Positions 9,699 through 18,870 of a DNA stretch of 64,000 nt are shown piece after piece. Source of the stretch: Alphaproteobacteria bacterium (GTDB lineage: Bacteria > Pseudomonadota > Alphaproteobacteria > UBA9655); NCBI GenBank assembly GCA_017992885.1, contig JAGONT010000002.1, positions 76,058 through 140,057 of the forward strand. The letters are read 5' to 3'. Both the position numbers and the translations under genes were made by a program. The notes under the pieces are model-generated. The model made no database searches. It saw only the letters and a list, made by a program, of their open reading frames with translations, and was not told where the DNA came from. Position 1 is the first letter of the stretch. Each line of letters begins with the position of its first letter.

Positions 9699-11123
9699 AT
9701 GAAACGTTACTATGCACTTGTAACTCTCTATGTTCTTTCAGCTAGTTCTCTTTTAAATGCAGGGTTTGACCCTCAAAATCTTGCTGATGAAAAAGAAACA
9801 AAGATGGCTCAAAAACTTCAAAGGCTTGCTGTAAGCCAAGCACATACAGACGACGAATCGCTTTTAACAGCTTTGCAGGCGCAAGTGATAGCAGTTAAAA
9901 ACCTAGCAATAAACGTAGAGAATTCAGATTTCATCACTCAATATTGGAATGCCAAAAAAGACAGTTCTGAAAGAAGGAAGGCGCTTCAACTTCCTACCAC
10001 AAAAAAACGAGTAAAGTTACTCTTGCAATCAAGAGACAATAAAAGGAAAACACTTTCCAATTTATTACAATTACAAATTTTTGGTGAAGCGTCCGCTCAA
10101 CACGAGGCTCTCACAACAGCCAAAACTTACCTTGACCAATTATGTGAGTTTGATGTTGTAGATAAATATAGTAGTTCTCTCAATTATTTGATTTTGGAAC
10201 CCGCCCTTAACCGCGTCTTAGGCTTAATGCAAAGAGCAATAGTTTTTAGCTTAATTCGTGAAGGGTTGAAGACGGAGGGAGTGCTAGGAGAGTCTGAACA
10301 TGAATTCCTGCATGATGATTTTTGGCCATTTGTAGAGGGTGCTCTTAAGGGGGGGAAGCTTGTTAACGGGGATGATGAAGACAGAAAAGTTATTGTTCAA
10401 AACGAAAAGGGAGAGGTCGAAAGAACTTTCCTAAGGTTTTGGCTTTTCCCTGAAGATAGTTTTTTTTCTGCCATTCAAATTAGCAAAAAAGACTTTCTTT
10501 CGTGTCTGATTCGTGAAGCAAGAGAAGGTCAGATTGCTCAAAAGCTTCGAGATGTTTTTAAAGAATGTATGAAAGCGGCCATACAAAATTCTCAAAATTT
10601 TATTGAGAGTCAATCACCTGAGCCTGTAGGCGAAGAAAAGTTCGCTGAGTATATAACATCTCTCATGAATACAGATTTTCCTTTATTTGAGGCGGCTGAG
10701 GCTTTTTGTTTGATGATCCGCCAACCTATAACGATATGGGCCCTCTCTCTTGATCAAAAAAGAGCCTTTCCTTTGGACATATCAGTGGCTTTCAAAGAAG
10801 GTGGTTTAGATCAAGCTTCCGTAGCAAGAGGAGGGCTCCATCTCGGGTTGTATAATAGATCGCTTCAATTTTTACTTGAAGAAGGAATTTCTGTGGGTGA
10901 CATCAATATTGCACAAAGTCTTGAAAGTAGGTCTTTGCAGAGGATTCAATTAAAAAATATAGATGGTAATCTTCCCGTAAACTTGATTTTAAAGCCCAGT
11001 GAACATATGAAGATTCGTCAGCAAGGGGTGCTTTCTTCCTCGCTCCTACACGGCCTAAACCAATCTATCAGTCAAGCTCTGGCAGCTCCAGTAGATCAGC
11101 CTTCTGAAGGGGAAGAGAATTAA
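9699..11123 (+). CDS. secreted protein with a degenerate OTU-like region
   Basis: ATG 9699 follows GTGGGGA at good spacing and gives a signal peptide (MKRYYALVTLYVLSASSLLNA). The product is 474 aa. From about residue 250 the order of elements resembles OTU-type cysteine proteases. PEDSFFSAI would match the D-x-x-C-L-F-x-A-I active-site helix with Ser for Cys. A helix with FEAAEAFCLMIRQPITIWA would match the ELQALxxxLNRPIxVY strand. LYNRSLQFLL sits where the HY of the catalytic His loop is expected. If right, both catalytic residues are lost. This is a weak pattern match, so the safe call is secreted protein of unknown function. Confidence 0.65.
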   Translation: MKRYYALVTLYVLSASSLLNAGFDPQNLADEKETKMAQKLQRLAVSQAHTDDESLLTALQAQVIAVKNLAINVENSDFITQYWNAKKDSSERRKALQLPTTKKRVKLLLQSRDNKRKTLSNLLQLQIFGEASAQHEALTTAKTYLDQLCEFDVVDKYSSSLNYLILEPALNRVLGLMQRAIVFSLIREGLKTEGVLGESEHEFLHDDFWPFVEGALKGGKLVNGDDEDRKVIVQNEKGEVERTFLRFWLFPEDSFFSAIQISKKDFLSCLIREAREGQIAQKLRDVFKECMKAAIQNSQNFIESQSPEPVGEEKFAEYITSLMNTDFPLFEAAEAFCLMIRQPITIWALSLDQKRAFPLDISVAFKEGGLDQASVARGGLHLGLYNRSLQFLLEEGISVGDINIAQSLESRSLQRIQLKNIDGNLPVNLILKPSEHMKIRQQGVLSSSLLHGLNQSISQALAAPVDQPSEGEEN

Positions 11124-11275
11124 ATCTTGAGGGCAAAGCTTACCAAAGCTGTCTGCCGTGGGTCTTACCCACACTTTCAATATGAAAAATCCTTATTTAT
11201 GATCTAAAATTTGTTCTTTTTATTGTTAATCATGAAGCAAGTAAAATACTAAATTAAAATTTAGCATAAGGAGAC

Positions 11276-11304
11276 TTGACAAAATAAAAAAAGATTCCTA
11301 CTTA
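11276..11304 (+). promoter_or_regulatory. candidate sigma70 promoter of the 711-aa secreted protein
   Basis: A perfect TTGACA at 11276-11281 is followed after 17 bp by TACTTA at 11299-11304. The -10 is weak but the spacing to ATG 11355 is suitable. Confidence 0.4.
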
Positions 11305-11354
11305 AAAGTTAAATTCAGTTAGTTTAATTAAATTATATTTTTATCGAGGGTAGC

Positions 11355-13490
11355 ATGAATCGATTTATTTTAGCTCTAAGTGTATCTTTCTTTTCAACCA
11401 CTTCTCTTGTAAATGCAACATTACTTGTTGATGTCCCTCTTGATCTAGATAATGAAACTAAAAATAAAGTTATTGCCTGCCTTTTCAAAAATAGTTTTCC
11501 TACTATGACTCCTGATGAGGATAAATATCCAGAAGACTGGGCTTTGAAACAAAGAGGGATTGCCGTGGAAGAGCAGTACCAGTATGAAGAAAATGATAGG
11601 GTAGATTTGGAAAAAATTGAAAAACATTTCTCTACATTCTCAGGGGGAACCTTCTTACGTACACCAGAAAGCACCTTTGTCGAACAAGCTCTTAAAAGTG
11701 TATCTTTACCTTATTCTGTTATTCAGATCCCTTCTACTCTTTACGATCTTGAAGTCACAGCGCATTTACTTAATAATATTGATTTTATGAATGACACGTT
11801 TACAAATACACAATGGGGAGACAAAAATGCTACGGGCATCAAAAATTATAGCTCCGTTGACCAGCGATACTTATCACTTTCACCTGGAATGTATAAAATT
11901 TATTCTACTTATACAGAGAAAGACTTTTTAAATAGAGCTGAAGAGCTAATAAGGATTATTTGCGAGGCAGAATGCGGTGACTCACCTTCAAAGGCTAAAA
12001 ACCTCTTCAAGGCAACTCAAAAAACACTATCAGAAAAAATTGCAAAAACCTTGATTCTGAGAGCCATTTCTCATGAGCTAAAAAGTCAAAAGGAAGGTAA
12101 AATTAATTTTTATCGGGGGTCGGCAGGTATAAAATATGAGAAAGGTGGACAAACGAGGGGAAAAACTCTTGCCTCTCATCCGACAAGAGCAGACAGCAAG
12201 CTAGCGGACACTAACTTCTTGAAGACCTTTCTTTGTGACGAAAGCTATTGCAAACCGCCACTTTCTGAACATGCTACAGATGAAGAATTAGTGGATGCTG
12301 CAGAAAAATACAATGATCATGAAGTATTGGGCCCTAAACTTAAAGCCGCTGCAAGAAATATTAGAGAAGTGGGACACATTATCGACTTTCCCTTTCAATA
12401 CGATCTGGATAAGATAAATCAAGAAACAATAACCCAAATTGCTCCAAAGGAACTCTCTTATAATTATACTTTGTTGGGAGGATTTCTCTTTGATGGGGTT
12501 ACGGCTAATATATCTTCTTGTCCACTTGTATTTGCGATAAAAGATAGATGGGAATACCCCTACTTATATACAATAAGCTGGAAACTTCCTGATTTTTATA
12601 AGTATTATTCCCGATATTTTACTCTTCCTAAAACACCTCTTTATCAAGTTGCTGTAGACTCTGGAGAAGGATATCATCCTCGCTTAAACATACAGAACAA
12701 TACTCTTGTTGAAACAGGGCTAGAGTTTTTCTACGATAATATAAAAATACTAGGGTTTGCTGGTGAAGATGCCGATCAAGAGGAAAATATACCTTTTGTT
12801 GAAGCTTTGCAACACCAGCACCAAAAGTTGATAAGAAACAGCCGACTCGTAATGGATTTCAACCCAGAAAAAGAACCTTCTTTGATAACTGAAGAAGCGT
12901 CTGAAATTAGTCAAAAAGGAATAAGGCATGTTGAAGAAGGAGACGTTTCTTCCAAGTCGCTACTGAAGGTTGAAAGGATACCTTGTGAACCTGAACTACC
13001 TTCATTATCTGTTGCAGGTGCGTCCCATACCTTTCGGACAACCGGTGAATATGAAGATGCTAGGAATAGGCACTCGGCCGTTTCTATAGAATTGTCTTAC
13101 GGGGACCTTCAAGATGCTGGGTATCAACTAATTGTTAACCACCGGACAACTAAGAAAGGCCCAGAGGTTAGAATCTTCAACCCAAAAATTAAAGGCTATA
13201 CTGTGTTAGGAACCTTACTACCCTCTGTGGATTTTAGGGACACAGTTTTTAGTCTCACCGCCTGGTCTAGACTAGTACGTAATGAACTTTTGCCTGAATC
13301 AGTGCTATTAACCTATTTGAGTTTTGTGGGTGGCAAGAGTGATATTCATTCTTTCACGATTCGCTCTAATAGAAAGACAGTAAAAGAAGTCATCTTTGGT
13401 GATAAAGATAGTGAATCACAGTCAGGAATTCATGTGTATGGCCGGGAAACGGATGGAAATGCAAATGAATGGTCTGTAAAACGCCCATAG
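11355..13490 (+). CDS. large secreted protein of unknown function
   Basis: A 711-aa product with a signal peptide (MNRFILALSVSFFSTTSLVNA). CGAGGG lies 5 bases before ATG 11355. The mature chain is hydrophilic and has no membrane segment. An alpha-helical middle (about 170-350) is followed by a more beta-rich C-terminus (about 390-711) with repeated Tyr/Gly-containing strands. I recognise no catalytic motif. It follows two other exported unknowns on the same strand, but with long spacers and its own promoter and terminator, so it is probably monocistronic. A host-directed role is speculation. Confidence 0.75.
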   Translation: MNRFILALSVSFFSTTSLVNATLLVDVPLDLDNETKNKVIACLFKNSFPTMTPDEDKYPEDWALKQRGIAVEEQYQYEENDRVDLEKIEKHFSTFSGGTFLRTPESTFVEQALKSVSLPYSVIQIPSTLYDLEVTAHLLNNIDFMNDTFTNTQWGDKNATGIKNYSSVDQRYLSLSPGMYKIYSTYTEKDFLNRAEELIRIICEAECGDSPSKAKNLFKATQKTLSEKIAKTLILRAISHELKSQKEGKINFYRGSAGIKYEKGGQTRGKTLASHPTRADSKLADTNFLKTFLCDESYCKPPLSEHATDEELVDAAEKYNDHEVLGPKLKAAARNIREVGHIIDFPFQYDLDKINQETITQIAPKELSYNYTLLGGFLFDGVTANISSCPLVFAIKDRWEYPYLYTISWKLPDFYKYYSRYFTLPKTPLYQVAVDSGEGYHPRLNIQNNTLVETGLEFFYDNIKILGFAGEDADQEENIPFVEALQHQHQKLIRNSRLVMDFNPEKEPSLITEEASEISQKGIRHVEEGDVSSKSLLKVERIPCEPELPSLSVAGASHTFRTTGEYEDARNRHSAVSIELSYGDLQDAGYQLIVNHRTTKKGPEVRIFNPKIKGYTVLGTLLPSVDFRDTVFSLTAWSRLVRNELLPESVLLTYLSFVGGKSDIHSFTIRSNRKTVKEVIFGDKDSESQSGIHVYGRETDGNANEWSVKRP

Positions 13491-13513
13491 CATTAACGAA
13501 TAACTCATCTTAT

Positions 13514-13552
13514 AGCTGGCTAACCGTTTAAAATACAATCGGAAAGCCAGCT
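13514..13552 (+). terminator. intrinsic terminator after the 711-aa gene
   Basis: AGCTGGCT...CCG pairs with CGG...AAGCCAGCT across an AT-rich loop and is followed by TTCATTTATTT. It lies 24 bases after the stop codon. Confidence 0.65.
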
Positions 13553-14015
13553 TTCATTTATTTGCAGTGGTTATAGTAAAAGCTATTTTGGGAAAAAAGC
13601 GTGGCACATGAGATGTCAACGCATCATAATTTTTGATCCTCTAGGCTCGAGAAAAATAACCTTTAATGAAAAGTCTGTCACTTGAGTTCTATAAAAAATT
13701 GCAATATTTCGATATGGTTGTAATCAAAAACTTGCAAAATGAAATCAGAAATAATGCGCCCCAAGAAGCAAAATAATGTAGTTTAGTAAGACCTTTGCGC
13801 AATCGCTTTAAGTTGTCTGAAGAATTTTCCCTTTATCCCAAATTCCATAATTAAATAAACAAATAGCTGTATGAGCTAACTGAATTAAGGTCAGAGCAAG
13901 TTCTGCGCAGAGACGGGTATTCAAAATTACGCTTACAAAATCAGGTTATTTCTTGACCCTTTGCTATTTTTAGATTAAGGACACAACGAGTATTTAGAAG
14001 GGTTCATGAAAATTG
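13553..14015. other. 463-bp gap with a probable decayed coding remnant
   Basis: On the minus strand 13945-13808 reads as about 45 residues without a start, rich in Leu/Ala/Ile and ending WDKGKILQTT, like the tail of a decayed transposase. A 16-base string at 13741-13756 (GAAATCAGAAATAATG) is shared with 1341-1356. No intact gene is visible. Confidence 0.3.
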
Positions 14016-15005
14016 ATGACAGCAGAATTTCCCCAATGCCGCCTTCGACGTAATCGACAGGATTCCTGGTGTCGAGACCTTGTCGCGGAAACGCAACTTT
14101 CTGTTAAGGATCTGATTCTACCTCTTTTTATTCGAGAGAAAACCACTCCCCGAGATATTTCAGCAATGCCGGGTATTTATCGGTACGCTTTGGATGAATT
14201 GACCCCTCTCTGTCAAATTGTTTGTGATTTAGGAATACGAGCCATTATTTTATTTCCTTACACAGACAATACTCTTAAATGTGAAGAGGGAAAAGAATCC
14301 TGGAATCCCAACAATCTAACGTGTCAGGCGGTACGCCTTTTGAAAAAAGCCTTTCCTGAATTAGGCGTTATGGTTGACGTGGCTCTTGATCCTTATACAT
14401 CTCATGGTCATGATGGTGTTTTGCGTAATGGGTACGTTGATAATGATGACACGCTTGAGGCTTTGAACAAGATGTCTCTTGTTTTGGCTCACGCAGGTGT
14501 TGATGTGGTTGCGCCCTCTGATATGATGGATGGACGTATTGGGGCTATTCGTCAGGCATTAGATAAAGACGGCTTTAAAAACACCCGTATTTTAGCTTAT
14601 TCTGCCAAGTATGCCTCTGCTTTTTATGGTCCTTTCCGAGAAGCTCTCGGGTCACTTTCGGCTTTAGGAAAAGCAGACAAACGAACCTATCAAATGGATC
14701 CTGCAAATTCTCGTGAAGCCTTACGAGAAGGGGCACAAGATGTTCTTGAAGGGGCAGATATGTTAATGGTAAAGCCTGCGCTTCCCTATTTGGACATTCT
14801 TTATCGACTTAAAGAAGCTTTTTCTCTGCCGCTTTTTGCCTATCAAGTGAGTGGGGAATATAGCATGCTGAAAGCTGCAGCTGAAAAAGGTTGGATTAAC
14901 TATGAAAGCGCATTTATAGAAAGCTTAATTGCCATCAAAAGAGCGGGAGCTTCTGGTATTTTGACTTATGGTGCTCTTGAAGCGGCTCGGCTATTGCGCG
15001 ATTGA
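14016..15005 (+). CDS. hemB: delta-aminolevulinic acid dehydratase (porphobilinogen synthase)
   Basis: Condenses two 5-aminolevulinate molecules to porphobilinogen in heme synthesis. 329 aa from ATG 14016 (a TTG sits one codon earlier). The Schiff-base lysines are K198 (AYSAKYASAFYGPFR) and K253 (MLMVKPALPYLD). The metal-site segment reads DVALDPYTSHGHDG (121-134), with Asp where zinc enzymes have Cys. This predicts the Mg-dependent type known from Pseudomonas and Bradyrhizobium. It stands alone, with no other heme gene in the window. Confidence 0.95.
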   Translation: MTAEFPQCRLRRNRQDSWCRDLVAETQLSVKDLILPLFIREKTTPRDISAMPGIYRYALDELTPLCQIVCDLGIRAIILFPYTDNTLKCEEGKESWNPNNLTCQAVRLLKKAFPELGVMVDVALDPYTSHGHDGVLRNGYVDNDDTLEALNKMSLVLAHAGVDVVAPSDMMDGRIGAIRQALDKDGFKNTRILAYSAKYASAFYGPFREALGSLSALGKADKRTYQMDPANSREALREGAQDVLEGADMLMVKPALPYLDILYRLKEAFSLPLFAYQVSGEYSMLKAAAEKGWINYESAFIESLIAIKRAGASGILTYGALEAARLLRD

Positions 15006-15040
15006 ATGCTTTTACAATGTAAGAACCATGAATGAGCTTA

Positions 15041-15108
15041 TAGGATCTCAGTCATAAGATAATTCTCTTTCTCTGATCTTAAAATTTGCTCACGGAGCCT
15101 CGTCTATA
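15041..15108 (-). repeat. fragment of the TGTGAACAAA MITE-like repeat
   Basis: GGATCTCAGTCATAAG, then TTCTCTTT, then CTTAAAATTTGCTCACGGAGCC matches the right end of the element at 59750-59812 in order and spacing. Only this end is present next to hemB; no opposite terminal repeat was found. Confidence 0.55.
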
Positions 15109-15119
15109 AGACGAATATT

Positions 15120-15157
15120 CTCTTAAAAGCCTAGAGATTTTCATAGGCTTTTAAGAG
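15120..15157. terminator. bidirectional hairpin between hemB and the DUF465 gene
   Basis: A perfect 14-bp stem (CTCTTAAAAGCCTA / TAGGCTTTTAAGAG) with a 10-base loop lies between the converging hemB and DUF465 genes. It lacks a long T tract but contains A/T-rich stem ends, which suits termination from both sides. Confidence 0.6.
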
Positions 15158-15177
15158 CTAGTCATTGAGAGCAATCT

Positions 15178-15339
15178 TCAAACCAGACTGTAAATTTTTT
15201 CCTTTAGATGCAGACGTTTTATCTTAAGGTCAAAAAGAAGGATAGAATCAGGAAGTGGGCGTGAAAGCTCATCCTGAATTAAGGTATTGAGATATGCATA
15301 TTTACGTTTAAGAGATGCAAGATAACGGGAAACGGCCAT
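15178..15339 (-). CDS. DUF465/YdcH family small protein
   Basis: A 53-aa protein, MAVSRYLASLKRKYAYLNTL..., with the family pattern: LASLKRKYAYLNTLIQDE, then RPLPDS, then LKIKRLHLKEKI. It is short and helical and typical of alphaproteobacteria, where members are usually conserved but uncharacterised. A strong ribosome-binding site (AAAGGAGG) lies 6-7 bases before the ATG. The gene converges with hemB and shares the hairpin at 15120-15157. Confidence 0.88.
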   Translation of the reverse strand: MAVSRYLASLKRKYAYLNTLIQDELSRPLPDSILLFDLKIKRLHLKEKIYSLV

Positions 15340-15509
15340 TAAACGCCTCCTTTGTTAAGAAAAACCTATCTCACATAGGTTAATATTAGACTAACTTAAA
15401 ATTAAGAAATGTCAATTCTTTTGCATTATCAAAACCACGCAGGAATCTATATTGATCCAAGATCATGAAGATTTAGGCGCTGATTTAAGAGATTAAATTT
15501 TTGCATGCA

Positions 15510-16118
15510 TTAGGAAGTAGCATTACGCAAAACAAAGCAGGAGCGTTTAAATTCCACTAATCGCAAAAAGGCTGTTAAGAAAACAAGAAAAGAAAATAGA
15601 ATAGCGAGGAGGTGAAAAAAATCTGGGCAAAGAATCATAGCCCCAAAAAAAACGAAGGCTTCTGGCCGTTCTATAAGACCTGGGCTATAATGAAAACTCT
15701 TATGAGAGGTATTTTCTGAAAAAATACCTACAACAAGGAAGGAAGTGACGCAAATCAGGATACTTCCTAACATGATAAAGCAATTTAAAGAGCGACTGTC
15801 AGGGTCTACAAGAAAAAGACTTAAAAGAATAGCAAACTCAACAATTCTATCCCCAACAATATCTGCGACCGTTCCCAAAGGAGAGCTCTTTTTATAAAGA
15901 CGAGCTACTGTTCCATCGAGGGTATCAAATAGTCCGGAAAGAATGAGGAGGACAAAAGCTAAAGCGCCCTGATCATAAAGCAGAGCAGGGATAATGCCAA
16001 CGCCCGTCAGGATGCTTAAGAGAGTCACTCCATTGGGAGAAAAAAATTTTCCCAAAAAAAGAGCCATTGGGTTTCCCAGCATTTTTTGGTACAAGGGTCT
16101 GAAATAAGCTTCGATCAT
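15510..16118 (-). CDS. CDP-alcohol phosphatidyltransferase family membrane protein
   Basis: An integral membrane enzyme of 202 aa that transfers a phosphatidyl group from CDP-diacylglycerol to an alcohol acceptor. The family motif DG-x2-AR-x8-G-x3-D-x3-D is intact: DGTVARLYKKSSPLGTVAD followed by IVGD at about residues 67-89. Five or six hydrophobic segments surround it. It overlaps the flavin reductase gene by 4 bases. The acceptor (glycerol-phosphate, inositol or another) cannot be told from sequence. The trio with a mercuric-reductase-like flavoprotein and a TVP38 protein is a recurring neighbourhood in proteobacteria. Confidence 0.85.
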   Translation of the reverse strand: MIEAYFRPLYQKMLGNPMALFLGKFFSPNGVTLLSILTGVGIIPALLYDQGALAFVLLILSGLFDTLDGTVARLYKKSSPLGTVADIVGDRIVEFAILLSLFLVDPDSRSLNCFIMLGSILICVTSFLVVGIFSENTSHKSFHYSPGLIERPEAFVFFGAMILCPDFFHLLAILFSFLVFLTAFLRLVEFKRSCFVLRNATS

Positions 16119-17521
16119 GGGATGACTTTCAAAAGAAATTTTACTATTTTTTTGGTAAGAGGGGAAAAAAGAAGGGGGGTATAAAACGAGCTTGCTACTT
16201 TTTTATTTATTTCCGACAGAGTAGGGTAGGGGACAATAAGATCAGCAAGAGCTCGAATTTTAAGTTTTTTCTCAATTAGAAGTCCCCAAGGAAGAATTAA
16301 TTCTCCTGCATTTGCTCCAATAATGGAAACTCCTAAAATATGACCCTTGCGTGTTGTCGTGACTTTGATGCATCCTTCCGTTTCCCGTTCCGTTTGAGCT
16401 CTATCACAATCTTTATAAGGCCAGAGAAGCGTCTGGCTATTTGGTGGGACTTCGTGAGGCATCATCCCTACATGGGCAACCTCTGGGCTTGTAAAGGTTA
16501 CCCAAGGCAAAGTTTGATAATTAACTTTTGCGCGGAGACGAAAAAGACAGTTTCTAATAACGACTTGAGAGTGATAAGAAGCGATATGGGTAAACTGATA
16601 TCCTCCCGTTACATCCCCTATGGCATAAATCTTTTTATTAGAGGTTCTGAGAAGCTTATTAACCTCAATTCCTTTTGGGGTGTAGTGAACGCCAGCTGCT
16701 TTAAGGCCTAAATCCGTTACATTGGCTTTACGCCCTGTGGCCATTAAAAGGTGAGATCCCTGAAGAATAATTTTCTTGTCTTCATGCTCAATATGAATAT
16801 GTAGGGAAGTTTTTTCTTGAGAGACAGAATGCACTTTAGCACCCTCAAAAATATCAATTCCATCTAATAAAAGACGTTTTCTGAAAATACGAACAATTTC
16901 AGGATCTTCTTTTGGTAAAAGAGTAAAGGCTTCTATGATTGTCGTTTTCACACCAAGTAAGCGATAAGCTTGAGCGAGTTCACACCCGATGGGTCCTCCC
17001 CCTATAACAATCAAATGTTTAGGTTTTTCCTTAAGATCAAATATTGTTTCATTGGTTAAATAAGGTACCGTTTCAATTCCCGGAAGAGAGATAATAGCTG
17101 GAGAAGATCCTGTTGCAATCACAAAATATTTAGCTTCAATTTGGTGAGGCCCAGCTTGTACGAGAGTTGGTGAGAGAAAGCGGGCTTTCTCCTGAATGAC
17201 GTTAACGCCAAGCGCCTTAAATCTTTCAACTGAATCTTGAGGTGCAAGGGTGGCTATGACGTCGCGAATATGATCATGAAGTTTCACAAAACTGATCTTA
17301 GGTTTTGACTTTTGAATGCCAAAAGCTTCAGATGAAGAAAAAATATTTGCTCTCTTAGCAGCTGCTAGTAAGGCTTTAGAAGGGATGCACCCATAATTTA
17401 AACAGTCTCCTCCCATTTTACGTCCCTCAATAAGGACGACGGAAGCGCCCAGTTGAGCAGCTCCTGCCGCTACACTTAAACCGCCTGATCCTGCTCCAAT
17501 GACGCAGATGTCAACCTTCAT
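16115..17521 (-). CDS. FAD-dependent pyridine nucleotide-disulfide oxidoreductase (mercuric reductase/Lpd-like)
   Basis: A 468-aa class I flavin disulfide reductase. The FAD-binding dinucleotide fold opens with CVIGAGSGG. The redox-active disulfide is GGDCLNYGCIPSK (C-x4-C). A second Rossmann motif (VIGGGPIGCE) binds NAD(P)H, and a GRKANV/IGDV segment completes FAD binding. The C-terminal dimerisation domain lacks the HPT-x-SE motif of true dihydrolipoamide dehydrogenases, so the substrate is uncertain. ATG 17521 is chosen because AAGGAAA precedes it; it overlaps the upstream TVP38 gene by 11 bases. Confidence 0.88.
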   Translation of the reverse strand: MKVDICVIGAGSGGLSVAAGAAQLGASVVLIEGRKMGGDCLNYGCIPSKALLAAAKRANIFSSSEAFGIQKSKPKISFVKLHDHIRDVIATLAPQDSVERFKALGVNVIQEKARFLSPTLVQAGPHQIEAKYFVIATGSSPAIISLPGIETVPYLTNETIFDLKEKPKHLIVIGGGPIGCELAQAYRLLGVKTTIIEAFTLLPKEDPEIVRIFRKRLLLDGIDIFEGAKVHSVSQEKTSLHIHIEHEDKKIILQGSHLLMATGRKANVTDLGLKAAGVHYTPKGIEVNKLLRTSNKKIYAIGDVTGGYQFTHIASYHSQVVIRNCLFRLRAKVNYQTLPWVTFTSPEVAHVGMMPHEVPPNSQTLLWPYKDCDRAQTERETEGCIKVTTTRKGHILGVSIIGANAGELILPWGLLIEKKLKIRALADLIVPYPTLSEINKKVASSFYTPLLFSPLTKKIVKFLLKVIP

Positions 17522-18218
17522 CTGTGTTTTTCCTTTTTTTATAGACAAGTGAAAGGAGAGAGAGGAAGGCAAGCCCAAAAAGAGGCCAGAAAATTTCGGG
17601 TTTAAAGAGGGTAGACATATTGAGAGTTTGCCCCTCTTTTAAAAGTACTTCAAGCCCATTCCCGAGAAAGGAGTAGACTAAAGTGCCCGGTAAAATCCCA
17701 AGCACTGTAGCCAGTAAAAAAGTTTTCAAGGGAACATTTAAAAGAGCTGCACAAATATTTACTGCCCAAAAAGGGAAAAGAGGGATGAGCCTTAAAAAGA
17801 GGAGGTAAGAGAAGGAATTCTTTTGAAATCCTTTTTCCATTTTTCTCATCCAAGGTGTTGCTTTCTTTTGCAAAATCTCGCCGAAGGTTGTTTTAATTGC
17901 AAGGAAAAGAAGCACGGCTCCAAGCGTTGCACAAATGTCTACAATCAGAAGGTTGATCACTGGGCCAAAAAGATATCCTCCGACAATCGTTAAAAAAGCA
18001 GCAATGGGGAGAGAGGCTGCGGCAACGACTACATACAAAAGCGCAAATATGAAAAGAGAAATTAGATAATTATGAGTTACCCATGTTCTTAAAAGGTCAT
18101 GAGAGTGCTGCAAGCCTGAAAACGTAAAATAAGGCGCAAAGCCCAGTCCGTAAAATAAAAAGAGCAACAAGATTAAAACAAAAAGAGGAAGCCATTTTAT
18201 AATATTTTTCTGCACCAT
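17511..18218 (-). CDS. TVP38/TMEM64 (VTT domain) family inner membrane protein
   Basis: A 235-aa polytopic protein. The central SNARE-associated/VTT core contains AAFLTIVGGYLFGPVINLLIVDICATLG-like segments (cut here: GGYLFGPVINLL) and the downstream LLRLIPLFPFWAVN and GILPGTLVYSFLG motifs of the family. Members are linked to membrane lipid handling (scramblase-like DedA superfamily). First gene of the three-gene minus-strand operon with the flavin reductase and the phosphatidyltransferase, all overlapping. Confidence 0.88.
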   Translation of the reverse strand: MVQKNIIKWLPLFVLILLLFLFYGLGFAPYFTFSGLQHSHDLLRTWVTHNYLISLFIFALLYVVVAAASLPIAAFLTIVGGYLFGPVINLLIVDICATLGAVLLFLAIKTTFGEILQKKATPWMRKMEKGFQKNSFSYLLFLRLIPLFPFWAVNICAALLNVPLKTFLLATVLGILPGTLVYSFLGNGLEVLLKEGQTLNMSTLFKPEIFWPLFGLAFLSLLSLVYKKRKNTDEG

Positions 18219-18236
18219 ATAAAAAATTTCCTTATG

Positions 18237-18265
18237 TTTACATAAATTTAACTACATTCTATAAA
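18237..18265 (+). promoter_or_regulatory. sigma70 promoter of msrB-msrA
   Basis: TTTACA at 18237-18242, a 17-bp spacer and TATAAA at 18260-18265 lie in the divergent region between the TVP38 gene and msrB. The expected transcript start near 18272 leaves a 43-base leader. Confidence 0.6.
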
Positions 18266-18314
18266 AATAAAGTTAATTTAAATTTTCAGATGGTTTCAAG
18301 GGAAAAACATACGG

Positions 18315-18860
18315 ATGAAATACTTAAAATGTTTAATATTTTTAGGGGGGATCTTCTTGTGGCCACAGAAATGCAATTGCGTTGAGACAGTAACTCAAAA
18401 TAAGGAGACTTTAGCCGTGGATTATAAGCACCAGCCGGATACTTTCTGGAAGAAAAATCTTTCTAGGGAAGCTTATCATGTGTGTCGACAAAAAGGGACA
18501 GAAAAAGCTTTTTCAGGCATTTACGATAATTTCTCTAAGGAAGGCACCTATATGTGTGCTTGTTGTGGAGGTGACTACCCTCTTTATAGTTCAGCTGCCA
18601 AATTTGATTCCAAAACAGGTTGGCCTAGTTTTTGGGAACCGATTAATCCTTCTCATATAGAGTTGGTTAAAGAAACAAATCTTATCAATCGATTTTTAGG
18701 CGCACGGGTTGAAGTTCGTTGTGCAAGATGTGACTCTCATCTAGGGCATGTGTTCGACGATGGACCCCCACCCACAGACAAGCGCTATTGCATGAACTCT
18801 GTAGCTCTCACTTTTGTTCCAAATGGGGAAACTCCCAAAAGAACCTTTCTAGCGGAATAA
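18315..18860 (+). CDS. msrB: exported peptide-methionine (R)-S-oxide reductase
   Basis: Reduces methionine-R-sulfoxide in proteins. 181 aa, with an N-terminal hydrophobic signal (MKYLKCLIFLGGIFLWP) not present in cytoplasmic MsrB. Two zinc-binding pairs are present, CACC and CARC. The substrate motif is KTGWPSFWEPI, and the catalytic Cys lies in RYCMNS near the C-terminus. The first residue after the signal may be Cys (KCNC), so lipidation is possible. msrA follows after 10 bases, forming an envelope repair pair. Confidence 0.93.
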   Translation: MKYLKCLIFLGGIFLWPQKCNCVETVTQNKETLAVDYKHQPDTFWKKNLSREAYHVCRQKGTEKAFSGIYDNFSKEGTYMCACCGGDYPLYSSAAKFDSKTGWPSFWEPINPSHIELVKETNLINRFLGARVEVRCARCDSHLGHVFDDGPPPTDKRYCMNSVALTFVPNGETPKRTFLAE

Positions 18861-18870
18861 GGATAAACGC

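Noticed and set aside
16340..16711. 123-codon plus-strand frame opposite the flavin reductase gene
   Set aside because: Antisense shadow of a well-supported enzyme; no signal or family.
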